Below are positions 20,854-32,394 of a stretch of DNA of 64,000 nt, in pieces. The stretch lies in contig OZ316892.1 in NCBI GenBank assembly GCA_973895155.1, forward strand, positions 19,530,001-19,594,000, in the 5' to 3' direction. Numbering within the stretch: position 1 is the first letter of the stretch; every line of letters starts with the position of its first letter. The notes under the pieces are model-generated. The model was given only the letters and a program-made list of their open reading frames with translations, did no database searches and was not told the DNA's origin. The position numbers were made by a program, and so were the translations under genes. Source of the stretch: Marsupella aquatica. Its lineage: Eukaryota > Marchantiophyta.

Positions 20854-23800
20854 ATGAGGGGCAACAATGCGCTGGTCGTCTCGGAGAAGGCGAGCAGATT
20901 GCCTGTGGACCATCGCCTGGCGCTCAGGATCTACTACCGGGCGGCTGACAGCCTCCTCAGACAGGTGGCTGACTGTACCTTTTGTGGGTATTTATTTGAT
21001 TGTTTCGGGAGCTGTCGATTGATTGGGAGATGGAGAGTGGGAGCCTGTCTGTGCGGCGATTTTGCCTCAGCCATGGGGTTGAGGTTGACTGAATTGTGTT
21101 TTTGAGGTTTATGCCGCTGGCGTTTGCGTTATGTTGGGAGAAAAGTTAGTGGAGTTGTGGAAAATTCTAAGGAAATTCACTCGTCCGTGTGTTTGTTGAC
21201 ATCCTGCAGGCGAGGATATATCGGAAGGAGAACAATCTAATAGATCTCTATGTCCTTCTATTGCGATTTTCAAGGTTAGTCCTGTTTCGGTTGCTGTTCG
21301 ATAATTGCTCATTGCAGTTTGTCCACGGTTCATGACTATCAGCGACAGAATTCGGGCAGCTTCGTTCCGTGGAGAATCTCTGAATGATTGTCTCGTTTTT
21401 GCTTTGCAGCTTGGTCATGGAGACGATACCACAGCACCGGGATTATCGAACTTTCTTAGGGAGGGAGAAAACGGATTTTAGAAAGGTGCAAAACTTATCC
21501 ATCGTTAGGTATCACTTGTTGATACCTTGTCCAATGTCGCCTGAGATGCTCATGTGATGGTTGTTGCAGATATCATCATGTTGTGGGTCATACACGCTGT
21601 TCTGACTCAACCATATCCGTTGGACACCCAAGTATATTAATATCTTTACTTGGACTCGTCTAGCTTGGTGCAGAGATTATTAGATGTTCTTAGTGAACTT
21701 GAAACACTGAAGCCTCTGGTTCGAAGTGAAGTTTCTCGGTACAATAATGTCTACGCACCGGCATCTACATCGTTGAACGATTTTCCTTCAAGTAACGCCT
21801 CGTTGGGAAGGAGTCACTCTCTTCCTAGGATTGTTCCTGTCAAGGTATGGTCGCCTATTTAATTTCACTCTTACAGCCCTTTTCTAGCTCAGTGCTCTGT
21901 ATTGTTACAGGATGTGGAGTGGTCTTATTATCTTCATTTCCTTGTTGCCAACATTTCGTTGGCTCATTCTACTTGACGACGTCTTCTGTATCTTTCACCG
22001 CTAAAGTTGGACGTCAGTCCACCTTTGGCGTTTTCTACTGTGAGAAAAACACATTAATCTGATGCGGGACGGGGAAAGTGTGTGGTTATCAGGAGTCGTC
22101 ACAAGCTGTGTCCAACTGGGAAGTACCTGTTAAGCCCAGCCATAATGATTCAAATAGACAAGATTATACTTTTCAAGGAGATCTTAGTAGCAAGCCGGCT
22201 GATTCTGGGAGGCAAGCATATCCTCAATCTGACTACAGTTGGAATGGAGACCTTACCAGTCAGGCTGTTTCTTCCGGTGTACAGCGTTCCTCTCAAACTA
22301 GTTATAATGGCATAGGAGACCTAAATGGAGGACTTGTGGATTCAAGGAGTCAAGGGTATTCTCAAAGTGGTTACAGTTTATCTGGACAACCTAGCAGCAG
22401 ACCTGTTTATTCAGGAGCACTTCTTCCCCCTTATTCTTCGCCAGCCTCTTCCACGCTCGAAGACCGGATGAGCAAATTGTGAGTTCATCCACCAATCTGG
22501 CTCATCATTACGACATTAAGACTCCAGTCCGTGCAGCAGAGATGATCTTGAAAGACAGTAGTATGGTCGTAGACCCGACCAAGTGCTCATTTTCACATGA
22601 TTGGTTAAAAAAATGCCAGCATGCTTGAAACCATGAATGTCGAGTGTAGATCATCACTGATTGAAAGCACAGTTTTTCAATGCTCATTTTGAAAAAAGCC
22701 ACATGGGATTAATACCTCAGCATTTGAGACGGTGCAAGGCAAGGGTTCTCCTTAAATGATGAATATAATTATATTCCATGGTTTCCTTTGCAGATCTTTC
22801 AGCATACCCAAACCCACCAGTGACTCATTGTCAAGACATTCTTTCTTAGCCCCCACCGTGAGGGCAACTGTGTCAAATGTATTGACCAGTAAGGTAAAAT
22901 ATCTTTGTGTGGGGGTAGTGGGGGGGGGGGGGCGGAAGGGAAGGGGGGCGTTCGTGTGATATCAAGGAGATATAAGCCTTGACGTTTGCTTTTTAGCTGT
23001 GAAATTTTTGTGACGAACCCTTCGATTCATGGAAATTGTACCAGAACTCTGTTTGGTGAGTAGCTTTTTCTCAAATCTGATATTTGCCAAAATGCCTTGC
23101 TGCAGGTTAAATATCCAAGCTTAATTGACTCATCGCCTACTCTAATACCAAGGTTGTTTAAGTACTGGAACTGCTGTTGCTTTTTTCTCGTTTAGGCTCT
23201 CCATACCCCCAAATCAAATTTGAACCTATGGAATACTGATTTCGTCAATGATTTGTGACTGTTTGTGAAGTCCGGACCAGAACTGGCATACCGCAGCACC
23301 TTGTGAACCAGTGAAGGCCATACCAGAGCCTGTTTTCTATAATGAGGCCGATATGATCAAATTTGAGGAGAAACACTCCAGCCTTGTCGACTCCGCTGTA
23401 GCTTTACACTCCCAATTAAACAGGCAACCATCTCCACCTCCTGTTGAAGCTGAAGTGTACCATGTGACAGTGGCATCTCTTCCCTCTCACGAAAATGGAT
23501 GCACAGGGGCCCACCTCTCTGATGCTTTGGCTCCTCCGGCTGTGCCGATGAAGTTTTCGGAAGATTCCGTGCAATCAAGAGAGCCCAAGCAACTGCATAT
23601 TGTAAGAAATCCTGTTATATTGGCTATTTACTGGGTTGGCGCTTAATTTGTCCCAGCATGTGTGATGTTCATCATATTTCTGGATCAAATGATGACAGTG
23701 TAGCTTGTTGGAGCATTGTGTGCATGCATGAAGCTTCGTCTGAGAGATGATCCCTGATGGTAATTCTTAGAAAATACTTATTGTTGAACTTGAAGGTCTT

Positions 23801-25558
23801 ATATCCGACTAAAGTGGAAAAATTATTGTATTGTTCTTGGATATGACTTCAGTCAGTGAGCCTGATGGACTCATTCATGAGAGTTGCTAATGGCAATACC
23901 AAAGAAAACCTTGAAACATGTGGTGTGCTAGCTGGATCGCTTGTAAGTGCTTCTGTCTCGCATCTCTCATCATTGTTCTTGGCATCCTCTGTTTATCTGA
24001 GCTTTGATCTTGATAAGGTATAAAATCATTTTTTATACGTAATGGACGAAAGAGGATTACTTGCGCGGAACTGAATGAAGTTTCTGTTTAACAGTCTCCT
24101 CACTTTGTTGCTCTTAACAGAAGGAGGGTGTCTTTTATGTGACAACTCTCATTATTCCAAAGCAAGAGGCGACAGCAAACTCAGTATGGACAGACCCTTT
24201 TTTGGTTTAATTGAAAACTTTACTGGCTTCTTTTGATGATACTGTCCTTTGTTTTGTTCTTGCTGGTAGTTATGGGAGCCGCTTCTCATCGTAAATGGAT
24301 TATTTACCCCAGTGAAAGTTATGGAGCTTCTATCCGCTTGTATATTTGTATAATGGCTTTCTGCGTGTATTGGTGATGTAGTGCTCGACCCTCAATGAGG
24401 AGGATATCTTTGAGTTTCAAGATAAACATGATCTTTTTCAGTTTGGCTGGATTCATGTAAGTCGCGATCTACCACTCTTGCAGAACAGCAGCCAATGACT
24501 TTCATGAAAGCTACTAAAGCACATAATCTTGAACTGTTTCTCTTGGATGGGAAATCCTAGCTGGTGAGATATAACCGAAATTGATGTGGTTTGCAGACAC
24601 ATCCATCTCAAAAGTGTTTTATGTCATCTATCGATCTCCACACGCACTACTCCTATCAGGTGGGCAAACATGGATATTGTCAGTGCATTCCATCCAGAAC
24701 AAATTGCATGTCAAAACTACATTATAGCTCTTTGGATTTTGTTTTGAGCGAGTCTTTAAGCAAAGATGGCTTAACTGAAGGATTCATGCGTGAATTATTG
24801 TTAGCTGTGGCAACAACCTGGTTAGCTGAGCCTTACGACGCTATCGATTCCTTAACTCGTTTCCAATCACTCAATGCCATATTGTCATCAGCTGCACTAG
24901 GTCACAGTGTAATATCTTCTGGGAGTATTTTCTCACTAAAGATCATTTATTTAATGAGAATTTCCTAATCGTACTAGGGCTAGCAGTTCTGAGATTTGAA
25001 CGATTGTTTGTTTCTGTGATAGGTGATGCTACCGGAAGCAGTAGCAATCGTTATGGCGCCCACAGACTCTAGTCGGTATGAGAATCCGATGAACCATTGC
25101 GGCCTGATGTGATGATTATAGCACCCTTAGTCAATTTTTGGAACTCTAATTCATGCAATATTATGTGCACCATTCAAAGGCCTCACTGCCAAGAAAACTA
25201 GATGTCACTGCTAAAAAAATATGAAGGTTGCACTTTTCGCGAATGGTCACTTGTATTAGCATTTTTTTTGCTGATTATGCATTGTTTCCTCATTTTCTCC
25301 TAACCTCAAAGTGATCAATTTGGTTAATAGTTGTGGAAAGATCGAAGGTAGCATTAAGTTCTTGGATTGTGTTGTGTTTACAGGAAGTTTGGGATTTTCC
25401 GGCTAGCTGAGCCCAATGGCATTAAGGTTATACAAGCATGTGACCAGCGTGGATTTCATCCTCATAGCGAGCCTGAGGGTGGGGGCTCAATTTATGAACA
25501 ATGTGGTCATGTTCAATTGGATCCAAAACTTAAATGTGATGTTGTTGATCTTCGTTAG
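20854..25558 (+). CDS. AMSH: AMSH-like K63-specific deubiquitinase (JAMM/MPN+ metalloprotease)
   Basis: Fourteen exons: 20854-20964, 21210-21274, 21410-21485, 21674-21844, 22093-22478, 22794-22893, 23106-23152, 23271-23601, 23853-23942, 24121-24183, 24382-24456, 24597-24659, 25023-25075, 25384-25558; phases join to give 601 aa. It should cleave Lys63-linked ubiquitin on endosomal cargo with ESCRT-III. Residues ~15-115 form the N-terminal MIT-like/USP8-dimerisation region (LALRIYYRAADSLLRQ). The MPN domain starts near 430. Catalytic parts are present: E450 in NLETCGVL, H505-x-H507-P508 and S515-x-x-D518. The C-terminal zinc-binding loop is intact (ACDQRGFHPHSEPEGG, CGHV), as AMSH needs for K63 choice. 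Exon 5 encodes a Ser/Gln/Tyr-rich linker with about four loose repeats of a GDL-S-S-x-x-x-x-S-G-x-Q-x-Y pattern. Length and exon style fit plant AMSH1/AMSH3. Exon 7 (47 nt) and the 5' splice sites of exons 4 and 8 were chosen by phase. Confidence 0.95.
22911..22957 (+). other. G-run with quadruplex potential in AMSH intron 6
   Basis: Seventeen bases after the exon 6 donor region starts a G-rich stretch with GGGGG, an unbroken run of about fourteen G, GGG and GGGGGG. At least four G-runs of three or more lie on the coding strand, so the nascent RNA could form a quadruplex. Long G-runs are also prone to sequencing error. Confidence 0.6.
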
Positions 25559-26719
25559 CGTCTGAATCATGAATAATTCAATTGAAATGTAGTGATAGTA
25601 TATTATTCGAGAAATCCAATTCTTTGTAGTGATTTTAGGGAGGTCTCCATCTGGTCAATTTGTTCCATGGGAAGCAGGCATCTCAGGAATAAAAGCCCTT
25701 TTCTAGGATATGTGATCTTTGCAGCATAATATTCTGCATCTTGTTGTATCTCAAGTCATCAGCTCTGTTTATTACGAACTGTCTCGAAAGAGATGAGATT
25801 GACAGCTTCTTCCACAAGGAATATAAGGAAGTGTGAATTAAACCGGGGATGACCCTGCCGTGGAGTACTTGGCATCAAGCATATCTTGGGTTGTACAACA
25901 TCCAGCCTTCAAAACGACCTCGTTTCACAATACTCTATTCAGGTGATTCTGGGTGCAATTCTTGTTGGTTTGCTCTGTTCCTTGATACCTGTCGGTCAAG
26001 ATAAGTGTGAGGTGTGGATCTTTTGTTCGTTCTTTGCCCGCGCTCTCGTTTTTCGTCAAGAGTAAGAGAGCTGACACAGTCAGCTGGTGAAGAACTTTTC
26101 ATTTAATGACAGCACCAACGGACAATCCATAGGGAAAGATCTGATTGACAAGAGCAAACTTGCCCCGTAGTTCTTGTTGCCACGCAGTGGAGCTGCAAAT
26201 ACTGCAGAGTAGTGTGCACAGGGGGAAGAATATGCAAAGGTAAAATATTTTCTACTTACGCGTCTACAAGTTTTAGCATCTTACAGTTCTGGCCCTCATG
26301 ATAAATCTAGGTTTCTCTCCCAAAATGCAAGGCTCAAAAAGACAAAGGACGAGACAAGATTCGTCAGGTTGTTTGACACAAATCAAAATTGCCTCAAATA
26401 GTATCTCAGATACAAAGGTCACGGAGAAAGGCTCCAAATTCTTTCCTGAGATTCCAAGTATCCCAAGAAAAGACTTTAGAATACCCAAAGAGAGCACCCT
26501 GAACCAAGAGGGACCCAAGAGGGACGATATCAGAAAAGCAAACCTACCACTAATGCAACCCTAGGAAGAAGGGAGAGCGGCTCATAGGGAGACGACAGTG
26601 CAGTCTGAAAAACTCAAAAAGCTTCTCAGGAATCACAATAGACAAAGAAAAGGGACAGGAAAAATGATCCAAACAGAGCACAGATATGCCAAGAAAAACA
26701 CAAAAAACTCAAATTTTGC
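25559..26719. other. 3' flank of AMSH and intergenic DNA
   Basis: Likely contains the AMSH 3' untranslated region at its start. No other gene, RNA or clear repeat is seen; frames at 26273-26564 overlap on both strands and look like chance. Confidence 0.45.
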
Positions 26720-28185
26720 ATGACTAGTATTTCCAGATAGCCTTCACAATCAGTCCCCACTTCTACTCTCGATAGTTTACCAAGAGATTTCTATAATAAT
26801 TATTCCTTGGGCACAAGTAATCATCCTGGTTTTCTAAAGCTTGGACCTTTAAAACTAAGCATGAAGAAGGCCACGGTAGCCAGTATGCTAGATCCCCTAG
26901 AGTAATTATTGGTAATTCAACTTTATCACGAGCGTGTCCTTGGGCCCAATAGAGTAATGGTAATTGGACTTGATCAGCTACATGTCCTGACTTGGGTCCC
27001 AAAGAGTAATGGTAATTCCCTGGGTAATTCAATTTAATTGGCCTTATGGTAATTTCAACTTGATAAGCTACTGTAGGTGACCAAGTCCCATAAAGCAATA
27101 AAAAGGACTTGGGATGGACTTAAGCAAGAGGGATTACTAGCTAATGACTTGGCTCAGCCAAGCATAAAAAGACGGTCTTTAGTATTCACATAAGTAAAAG
27201 GGATGGACTGGCCAATGATTTGGCTAGGCCAAATATACAAGTAGGGTCTTTGGAATGCAAGATAAATTGGGAAGATAATAAGTAAAACAAAAGAAAAGTC
27301 AATAATGCATTCTTCAAACAGGAGTACGTCAGTTTGAACTACATTGCAAATTGGGTCATTGAGGCAGGCCTTACAACTGCCCTTGGAGGCTTCATGGCTC
27401 TCCAAAGCCTGACATCCACCCTGCCATGCCAACGCCCGGTGACCCTGCCAGTGACTGCCCACAAGAAAAATGTTGAATGTATAGACATCCAACTCTCTAA
27501 GAAGCTGTCACATTTTTTACATGTGGGAGGGCACTTGTCAGGCCTACAAGGCTTCAACGACCCATTTGCAATGGCGGAGGACGAGAGGCCCAACACAGGG
27601 CACTGTCTTCTGACTGGGGTAACACAGGGCCAACCTTGGGTTACCTCCTGAGGTTAGCAAAACCACATAAATGAAATGGGGGTGCACTTGACAATTAATT
27701 TACTTTTGGGGAGTAGTTAGTAAATCTGGTCAGTTTGGGGGACATGACAGGTTAGAAAAGCTGTAGCCAGTTATCCCTCTTGCTGAAATCCATCCCAGGT
27801 CCCTTCCTAATGCATAGTAATGGGACTTGGTCACCTAGCTCACCAAACTCTGGGCTAAACTCCCTGCATTGCACATGTCCAAATAATGATTTACTTAACT
27901 GATGATCAAGTTGAATTACCATGTGCCTCATGACCCCCAAGCACATATATGCTCTTGCTACCGCGGTCTTCTTTATGCTTGGTTCTAAAGGTCCAAGGTT
28001 TCAGAAAACTCAAATGATTATTGGGATAATTATTTGTGCCTAACTTGGAAGGAATAAATATCAATAGGAATCTCTTGATAAACCATCTATATTAGACATA
28101 TATTGGGACTCATTGTCAAGTCTTTGGCTATCTGCAAATATTTGTTCTCCAGTAGGACTTCATAATCCCCAAGAAGAAGGAATAC
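26720..28185. repeat. Inverted repeat with ~250-bp arms and ~0.9-kb centre
   Basis: The arm at about 26720-26960 matches the reverse complement of about 27895-28185. Shared blocks are GCAGATAGCC/CCAGATAGCC, a variant of CAATCAGTCCCCA, TTACCAAGAGATTTCTAT, CTTGGACCTTTA and AAGCATGAAGAAGGCC/AAGCATAAAGAAGACC. Arms are diverged (many mismatches). Within the left part, a ~50-60-bp unit with GGTAATTCAACTTGATCA-type sequence repeats about four times (26898-27075). The centre holds a 105-codon frame (27334-27651) with no recognised domain. It could be a foldback element or two opposed repeat insertions. Confidence 0.65.
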
Positions 28186-28522
28186 CGTCAGGGCATGCTA
28201 TTTGACATATTGATTATAACTCCCAATCCAGTAATGTATATCCTTAAATTAGAATAGGTAGACCTGGATGCCTAGAGCCTTTCCCATGGCTACTGCAATC
28301 AGAGATTGTGCCCATTCAAGAAGACTTACCTTCTTGTTGGATAAAAATGGAACTAGCTGACCACATTGGTTATTTTCTTTTGCCCTTTGTGTTTTGAGAA
28401 GATGAAAATCCCATTACCAAGCATGGAACAAGAAGGTACACATTTCAATTCAGGGCAGGAAGAGAAAAATCTTCTTATTTCCTGTTGAGGTCTTGGGTAC
28501 CTCCCTTTTCTTCTCGTTCAAG

Positions 28523-28622
28523 CTTCAGAAAGATTGGTTCGTTGGGATTTCTCTTGGCATATATATCTGTGCTGCTTCGGAAAGATTGGTTCGTTGGGAT
28601 TTCTCTTGGCATATCTGTGCTC
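28523..28622. repeat. Tandem duplication, two units of about 50 bp
   Basis: The unit GCTTC(A/G)GAAAGATTGGTTCG, followed by TTGGGATTTCTCTTGGCATA and TCTGTGCT, occurs twice in a row with only a few changes, so it is recent. The stretch 28630-29489 after it is AT-rich with no supported feature. Confidence 0.85.
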
Positions 28623-29489
28623 TGTTTGGATTGTTTTTCCTGACACTTTTCTTTGTCTATTGAATTTCCTGAGAAGCTTCTCAAGTTTCTCAGTCACTGC
28701 ACTGTCTTCCCCCCATGGTTCGCTGTGTTCTCCCTATGGTTCGCTCCCCTACTTCCTTGGGTTCCATTGGGCGTAGTTTCCTCTGACTCTGCTTTGCTGT
28801 ATTTTATTATACCGCCCCCTTCTCCTGGGTTCCTGTTGCTTCAGGGTACTCTATTTCGGTTTCTGCAGTTTTCTTGGTATACTTGGAATCTAAGAAAAAA
28901 AATTGGAGTCTTTCTCCGTGTATGGAAAAAGTAATTAAGAGGGTCTTTCCTTGGAGTTATTTGCTTGATCAACCCCCTAAGGTCTATCAACAGTCAAGAT
29001 TGGAGAAAAGTATTGAGGGGGTTGATTAAATAAACTTTTGTCAGAAGGGGATTAGAAATAGGATAATGTCCTGGGTAGATAACATTATGGGATATAATGC
29101 CCATAACTAGGACATTAATGTACGTAAAAACTTGAGTGACTTTTAGATAACAAACAAGAAAAAGTGAATCCCTGAAATAGAAAATTCAGATTAAAAAGTC
29201 ATCCAAAAAGTGGTTGCTATGGAATTGGCCAAAAATATACATTCTTGAGTTATATTAGATTCTATTCATAGATATTTTGTTTGTATCACCATATAAAATT
29301 TGGTTATCATCTTGAGATCTTGACTAAATTTAATTTATTTTTTGTGTATGATAAAACTATATTTAATTTTTACTTGTACTATATTTATGGTGTTTTGTAT
29401 AATCTCCTCCTAAAAAAAAGGGTGCATTATGGAAAATTAATGCATTCAAATATACAAAGAGAAAAATCATGAAAAGCTTTACTAGAACT

Positions 29490-30025
29490 AAATGTCTGTT
29501 AATATTTTAGTGGGGACGTTTTGGTGGGCACGAATATACGCTCGGATATCCGTGGGGACCCCGATGGGACCGAAGAACCCTCACTTTGGGGTATACGGAG
29601 GCTCTGCATGGGCTTTTTGTTGGCAACGTTACGTTCAAGGGCGGACGAAATATATAACTGCGTACGTTCCTCTCAATTGCAGTGTTCATTCGTGCATGCG
29701 AGTCCTGAGAATTTGATAGCTCGCTGCTTCTGTGCACTGCTCTGACTAGTTTGCAGCTTTTCGCTTTTCCAACAGCCATGCCCATCTCGCGTTTTGCCCT
29801 CTGGGCTTATATCTCTGCGCTCCTCCTCTTTTTCGTGGGGAGTGCAAACTGCACAGTGAGTATCTACTCTGAACTTTCCACTAGCGACGACGTCAATACA
29901 TACATCGATTCCCAACTCAATGACAATGGCATGACAGGGGTTTGCAGTCTTTCATCAGCGCCGTGGACTGCCATAATGCAGATGGACTGCGGTACTTCGG
30001 GCTATTCTGTAACTCTGACGTTTGG
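29490..30025 (+). repeat. Inverted duplication arm 1 (promoter and 5' half of the secreted-protein gene)
   Basis: This segment matches the reverse complement of 32936-33512 across promoter, leader and the first ~82 codons. Landmarks are CTGTTAATATTT at the outer end, CGTTTTGGTGGGCACGAA, TTGTTGGCAACGTTAC and GGGCGGACGAAA. The match stops at the TTTGGT around 30022, inside the coding sequence. Confidence 0.85.
29651..29657 (+). promoter_or_regulatory. TATA box of the secreted-protein gene
   Basis: TATATAA about 127 bp before the ATG, after GGGCGGACGAAA. In the inverted copy the same place reads AAAAATAACTGC, so the box is lost there. Confidence 0.6.
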
Positions 30026-30182
30026 TGACAATAATGGTCAAGGTCAAGTACTACTGACTGTGTCTGTCGCGCATGCAGGCTTCAGCGGCAGTTTCCTAAT
30101 CAGTAACAACTGCCACAACGGTTGCAATTGCATATACGATGCCGATTATTGTATTTATACCTGGGCAGGTTCGGCTTGGTAG
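29778..30182 (+). CDS. Small secreted protein of unknown family, 134 aa
   Basis: Intronless. The start at 29778 (MPISRFALW) is the first ATG of the frame and opens a clear signal peptide: hydrophobic core ~8-20 (LWAYISALLLFFVG) and a probable cut after SANC or near it. The mature part is rich in Ser, Thr, Asn and Asp, has alternating hydrophobic residues suggesting beta strands (YSVTLTFGDNNGQGQVLLTV), and ends with a Cys cluster C-x3-C-x-C-x6-C (CHNGCNCIYDADYC). It is likely exported to the apoplast or cell wall. I know no family with this pattern. A TATA box is well placed. The inverted truncated copy at 32935-33207 and tandem copies of its 3' end mark an unstable, recently rearranged locus. 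Confidence 0.65.
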   Translation: MPISRFALWAYISALLLFFVGSANCTVSIYSELSTSDDVNTYIDSQLNDNGMTGVCSLSSAPWTAIMQMDCGTSGYSVTLTFGDNNGQGQVLLTVSVAHAGFSGSFLISNNCHNGCNCIYDADYCIYTWAGSAW

Positions 30183-30672
30183 GTGCCACATCAAGATATA
30201 TGCCAGTATCTCCTCTTTGTGCAAGAGATGCACACAGAGTCGGACAGTTTCGGCTGTGAAACAATCTGGGAAACAAGTTACCATATGTACATGCTCGATC
30301 AGCAGAAGTATTTTACGGGTGAGCTAGCTAGTAAGATATGTTAGACGACAAAGATTGTATTGCTACCTGGATAGGTTCGGCTTGGTTGGTGCCACATCAA
30401 GGTAGATGGTAGTCACAATCTCTTCTTTGTGCGAGAGATGCACAAAGAGTCGGACAGTTTCGGCTGTGAAATAAACTGAGAAACAAGTTACCATAGATAC
30501 ATGCTCGATCAGCAGATATATTTGCTGATAAGAGATGCACACAGAGTCGGACAGTTTCGGCTGTGAAGCAAACACTCTGGGAAACGAGTCTTCATATATA
30601 CATGCTCGATCAGCAGATACATTTTACGGGTGAGCTAGCTACTGTAGTAAGATTTATATGTTAGACGACAAA
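30144..30672 (+). repeat. Tandem copies of the 3' end of the secreted-protein gene
   Basis: Unit 1 is 30144-30350 and begins inside the last 13 codons. Unit 2 (30351-~30530) starts GATTGTATTGCTACCTGG. Unit 3 (~30531-30672) lacks the coding part. All share GCACA(C/A)AGAGTCGGACAGTT, TCGGCTGTGAA and ACATGCTCGATCAGCAGA. Units 1 and 3 also share TTTTACGGGTGAGCTAGCTA. The later units carry no start codon and so cannot be extra genes. Confidence 0.85.
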
Positions 30673-31086
30673 CACAATGATTGATAGTATTGGTTGGATC
30701 TGGCTAGATGTGTATAACACTCAAGGTACCAAAGGTTGGCACGCACATGAGACATCTCAACGTAGTTTTTTATACAGATCCGCAATTCAGGTTTTCATTT
30801 TTGGGCAGGACCCAAACTGTTATAGATGGAGATTAATACATGCTGGCATAGATCGATGCGATCGATCGATACTCTCGCCTTCACGATAAGCTTGCCAGCC
30901 TTTGCTGGGCCTCTTTCATGTCATTGAACAGCGAAACAGGATAATTATGATTTCTTTCAGAAGAGAAAATAATACTGACTTGAGTCGTGTTACTCCTTTG
31001 GCCAACACTTGCATTCCATTGCAAGTTCCTACCTTCCTACCTTCCAATGAGTTCCTACCTTCCAATGAGTTCCTGCCTTCCTACCT

Positions 31087-31149
31087 TCCAATTCATGACA
31101 AACACAGGAGTAATATATGACTCAGGAGCGCTGTTTGTCATGAATTGGA
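31087..31149. repeat. Perfect 17-bp inverted repeat with 29-base loop
   Basis: TCCAATTCATGACAAAC at 31087-31103 is matched exactly by its reverse complement at 31133-31149. A run of short TTCCTACCTTCC/TTCCAATGAG repeats comes just before (31025-31090). It may be a transposon footprint or a hairpin. No gene is seen from 30690 to 32394. Confidence 0.75.
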
Positions 31150-32394
31150 TTGACTTCTAGGTCAAACTCCTTTTGTATTTATGTTTCTTTCCCCAGATGG
31201 ATGACAAGGCAGGGGCTAGCTCTTTCCAGAGAAGTCAAATAAATATATTTACAGAATTATTATATTCACTTTCAGGAATAATTTCTTTTTGAATTTGATT
31301 GATTAAGATGAAATAATTATCCTTTTAGCTACATAAAATAATGACTGTCGACTAGTTATGGTACGAGCCAACTCTGTAGTCTGTGTTGTTTTGTTCGTGA
31401 AATTTTTCTTCTCCTAGGCCCCGCTCAGTTCAATATTTATCTTTCAATTTTGAGGATTCTTTATTACAGTATCTATCTACTCAGTATAATATACAATCCC
31501 GCCTTTTTGTAGTCATATTCTGCTTATAAAATTCACTTTTGGAGGGAACTCATTATGACCCTTGGATTTAAAGTTTACATTTCCTGCCCATCAGATCTGT
31601 GAAAAGAAGAATAAAAGAGGATCTACTAGCTTGAGGCACGGATGGGCTTCCACCCACAAATCTAGACTCATACACTAACACCCACAAAAAGGTCATTGGG
31701 AATTGTGTGAGTTGACATGTGGCTATCATTGGTAGGTGGGCCTGACAGGAAAATTTAAGTAGACCCACATGACATTTGGACACATGATTGCCCCATTCAC
31801 GTAAAATAAAGACAGAGAACAATACAAATTAAGTTGTGAGTTCAAAAGGGATTACTTATAGGACAGTGAAAAAGATTTAGTCTATTGAGAGTATCTCAGA
31901 AAAATTTATTTTTTCTATTCTCTTTATGACCTATTTTTTCCAAGTTAGATTAACACTCAATCCTAAATTCTTTTTGCAATAACCTTATCTACCAAAGACA
32001 TAATGGCCTCAAGAGTAAAATGGCCCCAACAACAAAATGGCCATATCACCTGATAATTGTTTGTAACAATGAAATGGATGTAATGACAATTTAAAACATG
32101 ACAATTGTCATATTTTAAATCCCACCATACAAAACTATCCCATCTCAAAGCTTTTGTGCAATTGACAAAGTGGAAAAGGAAGGAACAAACCAGTACCATG
32201 GAAGGAGAGAAAAGATTTCTATATCAGCAGAGGGCGACCACATTTTACCACGTGATCGATGCCCCAGCTACTGCCCCCCTCATGCGTTCCCTCCTACGCT
32301 CTCGCTCTCGCCCTCCCTCACAACATTGCTTTTACAATAACACTTTGGGATATATGCTTTGCCCCTGCCAACATCTTTGCCTGGACTGAACAAT

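Noticed and set aside
20461-20913. Long minus-strand frames (130-150 codons) opposite the AMSH leader
   Set aside because: They are shadows of the purine-rich leader (Ser/Pro/Leu-rich) and overlap the real first exon.
26763-27651. Frames of 85-112 codons in the inverted repeat
   Set aside because: They overlap on both strands and contain repeat units; no coding signal.
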